Positions 62,349 to 64,000 of a stretch of DNA of 64,000 nucleotides are shown here, one piece after another; positions within the stretch are counted from its first letter, which is position 1; each line of letters begins with the position of its first letter. The stretch covers positions 2,668,521 to 2,732,520 of the forward strand of contig NZ_NXGA01000001.1 of NCBI RefSeq assembly GCF_002802965.1, given 5' to 3'. The notes below the pieces were generated by a model. That model was not told the origin of the DNA. It did not search any database and saw only the letters and a program-made list of their open reading frames with translations. This DNA is from Sporolactobacillus pectinivorans. GTDB taxonomy: Bacteria > Bacillota > Bacilli > Bacillales > Sporolactobacillaceae. The translations under genes were made by a program, and so were the position numbers.

Positions 62349-63751
62349 GAATGGTTTTCCTCCCCTTTATCTTTCTTTACTTTACTCATTAAAAGTTTAT
62401 TTACCCGTTCAAGGGCTGTGTAGTTTGGCAAGTAATAGGTTTTTTTATTGTATTCAAGCGAAAAATCCACTGCTTTTTTAATATTAGGTATCACCTTTAT
62501 CTTTGCCGGATCAATTCCTGCATACTTCAAACGATTAGCCATGTCCCAGGCTCTTCGGCCGCCACATAAAAAATGAGAAACTTCTGTTTGTGTTAATTTT
62601 TCAAAATCAGCATCCCAGATCCAAGAAACGTCATTTCCATCAGCTGCCATGTCATTCAAAAATAAAACGATTCTTTTATCTTTTTTATCATGATTAATCT
62701 CTTCAATGGCTACATCTGCTCCGGATGGATTCTTGATCAAATTAACAATATGGTCACATCCATTGTATTGATAGACCGACATTCTCCCATTATTTAATTT
62801 AAAATTTTTAAGACCGTCATAAATCGCCTTGTCTGCTATGTTAAGTTCCTTAGCAACTGATATAGCCGATAATGCATTGTATAAATTGTATACACCGAAA
62901 AGACTTAATTGATAATCTAAATCGTTTTCTTCATCTGTTTCATCAGAATTATTACTGCTTTCGTCCCTTGTTTTTAATTTAAAATTGTATCCCTTGTTGT
63001 TTCGCTCAATCTTTTTAATTTCATATTTCGGTTGTTCTCTTTTAAAGCCGCAATAATCGCATTTATAATAACCTAGTTGGCCATAGAACATGTGTTCATA
63101 TGAAAGCTTTCTTCCGCAGCTCGGGCAATACAGTGAATCCTTCATATTACTGTTCTCAAAATTGTAAGCATCTTTATTTATGCCGAAATAAAGTTTTTCA
63201 TTTTTCAAGTCGGAGAAACGGGCAACGAATGGGTCATCTGTATTTAAAATTAACTTGGCATCGCTTTTGCCGATCGCAGCATGCATTTTATTGATCAAAG
63301 CGTCAATCTCACCGTACCGATCAAGCTGATCTCTAAAAAAATTGTTAATGATGATCATCAAAGGATGAACTTCTTTCAACAAAGGAATGACCGTTGCTTC
63401 GTCACACTCAATCACTGCCCATTTAGTTTTTGTTAATTTTTTTAATTGATGTGCATGCTCTGTATAAACTTGTGTGATTCCATTGATCAGATTATTTCCT
63501 TCCCCGTTATTGATCACAAACAAATCTCCCTGCTTTAATACGTTGGATATTAAATTAGAAGTTGTTGTTTTACCGTTAGTTCCAGTTACAATAATTGTAT
63601 TTGTAAATTGTGAAAGATCAGTTAATATTTTTTTATCTAATTTTCGCGCAATTTTCCCAGGAAGGCTCTCTCCCTTGCCTCTTCCTGAAAACCTGATCAG
63701 TCCTTTAATCATTTTCACAGACCATATAGAGGAAATTTCTTTTAAATCCAT
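62345..63751 (-). CDS. murT: Lipid II isoglutaminyl synthase, Mur ligase-like subunit
   Basis: MurT activates the D-Glu carboxyl of lipid II with ATP for amidation by GatD-derived ammonia, at the inner face of the membrane. The 468-residue product begins MDLKEISSIWSVKMIKGLIRFSG and has the P-loop TNTIIVTGTNGKTTTSNLI, the Mur central-domain region NNFFRDQLDRYGEID, and the MurT-specific Cys4 zinc ribbon CPSCGRKLSYEHMF..YYKCDYCGF. A DUF1727-type C-terminal domain includes NPSGADVAIEEI. ATG 63751 is preferred to the longer frame. It is the first gene of the two-gene unit. Confidence 0.95.
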   Translation of the reverse strand: MDLKEISSIWSVKMIKGLIRFSGRGKGESLPGKIARKLDKKILTDLSQFTNTIIVTGTNGKTTTSNLISNVLKQGDLFVINNGEGNNLINGITQVYTEHAHQLKKLTKTKWAVIECDEATVIPLLKEVHPLMIIINNFFRDQLDRYGEIDALINKMHAAIGKSDAKLILNTDDPFVARFSDLKNEKLYFGINKDAYNFENSNMKDSLYCPSCGRKLSYEHMFYGQLGYYKCDYCGFKREQPKYEIKKIERNNKGYNFKLKTRDESSNNSDETDEENDLDYQLSLFGVYNLYNALSAISVAKELNIADKAIYDGLKNFKLNNGRMSVYQYNGCDHIVNLIKNPSGADVAIEEINHDKKDKRIVLFLNDMAADGNDVSWIWDADFEKLTQTEVSHFLCGGRRAWDMANRLKYAGIDPAKIKVIPNIKKAVDFSLEYNKKTYYLPNYTALERVNKLLMSKVKKDKGEENHS

Positions 63752-64000
63752 TAACCATTTTTCTCCTTTTAGAAAAGAAAAACTCAATGATGACCATTAT
63801 GTTTATGCAGCGAATTATCAATTCACGACCGATACATCAGTGAGTAACGCTCTCACATTTTTTCGAAAATCAGAATACCAGCAATTCCGGTTGACCGGAT
63901 CTTTCTGCGTGTGTCATTGATGAACCTCCCCAACTGAATGTTGATAAGATGATTATGTGGCCATCGAAATGCTCGAAGCCATTGACGCTTACCCCAAACT
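63752..64000. other. Right edge, no gene supported
   Basis: Upstream region of murT. Short open pieces at the edge, such as VAIEMLEAIDAYPKL on the plus strand from 63958, may belong to a gene outside the window. Confidence 0.3.

Noticed and set aside
63788..64000. End of an insertion sequence at the right edge
   Set aside because: No inverted repeat or transposase motif can be supported in the visible bases.

Overview
This 64 kb window comes from the chromosome of a low-to-moderate GC, Gram-positive, probably endospore-forming bacterium of the Bacillales. Strong AGGAGG-type ribosome binding sites, frequent TTG/GTG starts, T-box, SAM-I and M-box RNA leaders, SacB, MurT/GatD, a Cse60-like small protein and GlnR/TnrA-type operators support this. 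A relative of Sporolactobacillus is my best guess, but that is inference from overall flavour and no rRNA gene is present. I see no prophage, CRISPR array, rRNA, tRNA or complete insertion sequence. Broken genes lie at about 24.2-24.9, 30.2-30.5, 42.9-43.1 and 58.0-58.9 kb.

Region 1 (1-6.5 kb) is branched-chain amino acid synthesis. leuA-leuB-leuC run leftward behind a leucine (CUC) T-box. ilvD runs rightward behind a 16-residue leader peptide ending in three Ile codons and a chain of alternative hairpins, so two RNA mechanisms leave one shared promoter region. A BASS-family transporter follows. Region 2 (6.6-25 kb) is mixed housekeeping: a methyltransferase with a GNAT, an HhH-GPD protein, MFS, CBS and LytTR/DUF3021 genes, tpx, a GT39 glycosyltransferase, a SAM-I riboswitch in front of a 54-residue FbpA-like protein, a sedolisin, an L,D-transpeptidase, and mgtA behind an M-box with a small membrane protein downstream. 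Region 3 (24-31 kb) has a decayed HTH/DUF1232 gene, uppP, an LCP protein, a GH18-like protein, an amino acid permease and a lipoprotein.

Region 4 (31-46.6 kb) is accessory: an ArsR-type regulator with an MFS pump, TetR with oleate hydratase, a TetR-controlled leftward cluster (MFS, two alpha/beta hydrolases, an SH3 protein, a HAD hydrolase), a truncated RelE toxin, and an SgrR-like regulator divergent from an MFS gene. Region 5 (46.7-52.3 kb) is a minimal ethanolamine ammonia-lyase unit, eutA-eutB-eutC, with a divergent permease. The shared promoter region has two perfect TGTNA-N7-TNACA sites, pointing to nitrogen control rather than a microcompartment pathway.

Region 6 (52.4-54.5 kb) holds the most interesting locus: an RNPP-type (Rgg/PlcR-like) regulator, a PlcR-box-like palindrome in its promoter, and a divergent, separately terminated transcript whose only evident ORF is a 24-residue hydrophobic peptide. 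This is a candidate peptide-signalling module. Region 7 (54.5-64 kb) has an S66 carboxypeptidase, a secreted 3D-domain protein, a Nudix hydrolase, a HExxH protein, a recombination junction between a VOC gene and an RHS fragment, levansucrase sacB, and murT-gatD.
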